DNA from: Glycine soja
Taxonomy: Eukaryota; Streptophyta; Magnoliopsida; Fabales; Fabaceae
DNA: 64,000 nt
Direction of reading: 5' to 3'
Assembly: GCF_004193775.1 (NCBI RefSeq)
Contig: NC_041003.1
Span: 27,963,735 to 28,027,734, forward strand
Positions 62,051 to 64,000 of the stretch are shown here, piece after piece. Below the pieces are notes generated by a model that saw only the letters and a list, made by a program, of their open reading frames with translations, made no database searches and had not been told where the DNA came from. Position numbers and translations under genes: made by a program. Numbering within the stretch: position 1 is the stretch's first letter; every line of letters begins with the position of its first letter.

Positions 62051-63951
62051 GTTTCCATTAAAGTGAAGGCCTTAAATCCATGAATATTTATGTACAATGG
62101 TGGTGTTAGTTTTGGTGAATGACAAACCCAATGGATGAATGATCAGTCAGGGTAGAGGATTAAAGCAAAGGAATCCTTTTTTCCATTTCTTGTTCCTAAT
62201 TGTAGTCGAAGACTTGAGTGGGTTGTTAGAGAGGCTGAGAAATTGGGAGTGTTTTTTGGTTATATGTTAGAGAGTACAGGTCAAAGCTTAACCCTTCTAC
62301 AATTTGTGGATGATACTCTTATAATTGGCGATAAAACACACCAAAATGTGTGTTCAACTAAGGCGCTTCTACAATTATTTGAGGTGTTGTCATGCTTGAG
62401 CGTGAACTTTCATAAAAGTAAGTTGTTTGGTGTCCATGTTCAAGAGCACAAGATAACACAAGCAACTTGTTTCCTTCATTTTAAGGTAGAAGTGATTCCT
62501 TTTGTGGTTGTTGGTGTACTTATTGGATCTTACTACAAGTTGTCTACTTGGTAGCCTTTGGTAGACAAGATTCAAAAAATGTTGTCAGGCTATAATAATA
62601 AACATATATATCCTTGGGAGAAAGAATTGTGATTTCTAAGTCTATCTTGTTTATGATTCCAAATTAGTTCTTTTTCTTTTCAAGGCACCTAAAGGTACTA
62701 TTCTCTCCCTTGAATCTCTTTTTAAAAAAAATGCTTTGGGGGTGGGGGTGGGAGTGAGGGCGAGGAAAAAAATTCATTGGGTTGACAAGAAAAATGTGAG
62801 AGAGAGAGAGAGAGAGAGAAGGAGGAGAGGGTTGGGTTTAAAAATATAAGAGCTTTTAATTTGGTGTTGTTAGGTAAATGGTTATGGAGAAAGAAGTTTA
62901 ACAAAACAAGTTTGTGGTATAAAATTTTGGTGCATGTGTCAGAGGATGAAATCCTAAAACTAAGAGGAAATAAAAGGTCAAAGAGGTGAAAGGGATATTT
63001 GTTCCTAAGAAGCATAAAGCATTTGTTTTAAGGAAACTGGTTTTTGATTCCATATTCAAGAGAGTAAAAGATGTGGGTGGCACTTCTTTTTGGCATGATT
63101 CTTTGGTGGAGGGTGGTATGTTGAAATATAGATTTAATAGGCTATTCTTGATGCAAAAAAAAAAAAAAGACTAAGGGGGAGAAGTAGGGGGGTGAGAGGG
63201 AGGGACATGGTGTTGGAATTGAAGGTGGTGGATGACTATGTTTTAATAAGAGGAGGATATGATGCATGAGTTGGAATATTTTTTGAATACACCATTAAAA
63301 AAATATTAAGGTAGATGTGGATGATACTTGGGTTTGGAAGGCATTCAATAATGGGTCTTATACAATAAACTCAATATGCGAAATGTTGATGTTTTTGGCT
63401 ATGGTACATGGGGATTCTTTCTTTAAATTTGTGTGGCATAGGTATATGTCATCAAAGGTGGGAGCTTTTGTGTGGAAGATAGCACAAATTAAATCATATC
63501 ATTCTTTAATGAATTATCTACTAAAAGTATTATGTTGAACTCAGAAACCTTATGTAAGATTTGTAAAACTAAGAAGGAATTAATTGTTCATCTTTTTTTA
63601 TATTCCTTTTTCAAGGTTTGGATGTATTATCTTCAATGGCAGAGTTTATCTTCATCTATCTCTTATGATTACAAGTCCTATTTATTGTTTTTCAATTTAT
63701 GGGGTTGTTTCTATGTTCTTCAAAAAAAATAAAAAGGAAGTTGTGGCAAGTGGTTTGGTACTTGATTGTTTAGAAAATTTGGATATATAACTTGTAATGC
63801 CAATATTTTCAAGGTTACAAAACTTGATATGGAACAACTTATGAAAAATGTGAAGTTGAATCCATGGTTTTGGATTAAAACTTACAGTAAAAGGTTTAAG
63901 TATTATTTTTCATCATCTAGGTACTTAAATTCGACAAGATGCTTGTGTTGA
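62051..63951 (+). pseudogene. LINE (L1-like) ORF2 fragment, part 2: reverse transcriptase and zf-RVT
   Basis: Continues the LINE after the LTR. LLQFVDDTLIIGD at about 62295-62333 holds the reverse transcriptase active-site pair (usually FADD; here FVDD), followed by LFEVLSCLSVNFHKSKL and VIPFVVVGVLIGS (thumb region). At 63308-63535, DTWVWKAFNNGSYTINSI and VWHRYMSSKVGAFVWKI match the zf-RVT domain near the C-terminus of plant LINE ORF2. The final frame, 63766-63951, ends in a natural-looking stop after SRYLNSTRCLC. Frames shift several times (near 62550, 62980, 63180, 63300 and 63540), so the copy is dead. A GA microsatellite sits within it. The poly(A) end is not in view before 64000. Confidence 0.82.
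62798..62819. repeat. (GA)n microsatellite within the LINE
   Basis: A GA run that encodes an Arg-Glu repeat in the LINE frame, next to a G-rich stretch at 62738-62765. It is a later expansion in the dead copy. Confidence 0.85.
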
Positions 63952-64000
63952 ATCCACATCTCTAGTTTTAATTATGACAAATCATTAACAAGAAAAATTG

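Overview
This window is nuclear DNA of a dicot plant, most probably a legume close to soybean (Glycine). The evidence is the AT-rich intergenic sequence with many long TA microsatellites, a six-exon gene with GT-AG introns, a plant-specific single C2H2 zinc-finger gene of the GIS/ZFP8 type, and repeats that look like legume families (SIRE/Maximus-like copia leader and LTR pieces, fold-back elements with GG(C/T)TTAAATATG-type ends, a tRNA-derived SINE). The species is an inference from remembered repeat style; no search was possible. There are no operons, phage, CRISPR or other prokaryotic features.

Only two genes look intact. The first, on the + strand at 13102-18395, has six exons and encodes a 159-residue conserved-looking protein of unknown function with a CxxC motif and two short hydrophobic glycine-rich stretches. 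Its last intron (3.8 kb) is swollen by a deleted LTR retrotransposon with perfect 5-bp target-site duplications (TSDs) and by an antisense SINE with a 13-bp TSD. The second, on the - strand at 31985-32845, is a single-exon transcription-factor gene (286 residues: one QALGGH zinc finger and a C-terminal EAR-like LDLHL), best called a ZFP8 orthologue.

The rest is mostly mobile-element debris. 1-12.7 kb: a solo LTR (TSD TTTAC) nested in an older LTR-like repeat, two copies of a dispersed repeat, a deleted copia element with both LTRs, and an antisense gypsy-like remnant ending in a primer-binding-site-like sequence. 18.4-32 kb: AT-rich spacer with a 58-bp perfect tandem duplication and a candidate Mutator-like element enclosing a GC-rich, gene-like fragment. 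33-37.4 kb: AT-rich spacer. 37.4-44.4 kb: a rearranged copia cluster in which antisense gag and pol are split by a 2.8-kb insert with inverted ends and flanked by LTR-like segments in opposite orientation. 45-53 kb: fold-back/MITE-like elements. 53.4-58.6 kb: simple repeats and a solo copia-type LTR (TSD AGATC). 58.7-64 kb: a 5'-truncated LINE (reverse transcriptase plus zf-RVT) split by a 2.4-kb gypsy-type LTR.

I see no functional link between the two genes. I found no undescribed multi-gene system. The observations most worth follow-up are the candidate gene-capturing element at 26.1-27.1 kb, the nested insertions in the last intron of the first gene, and the rearranged copia cluster.
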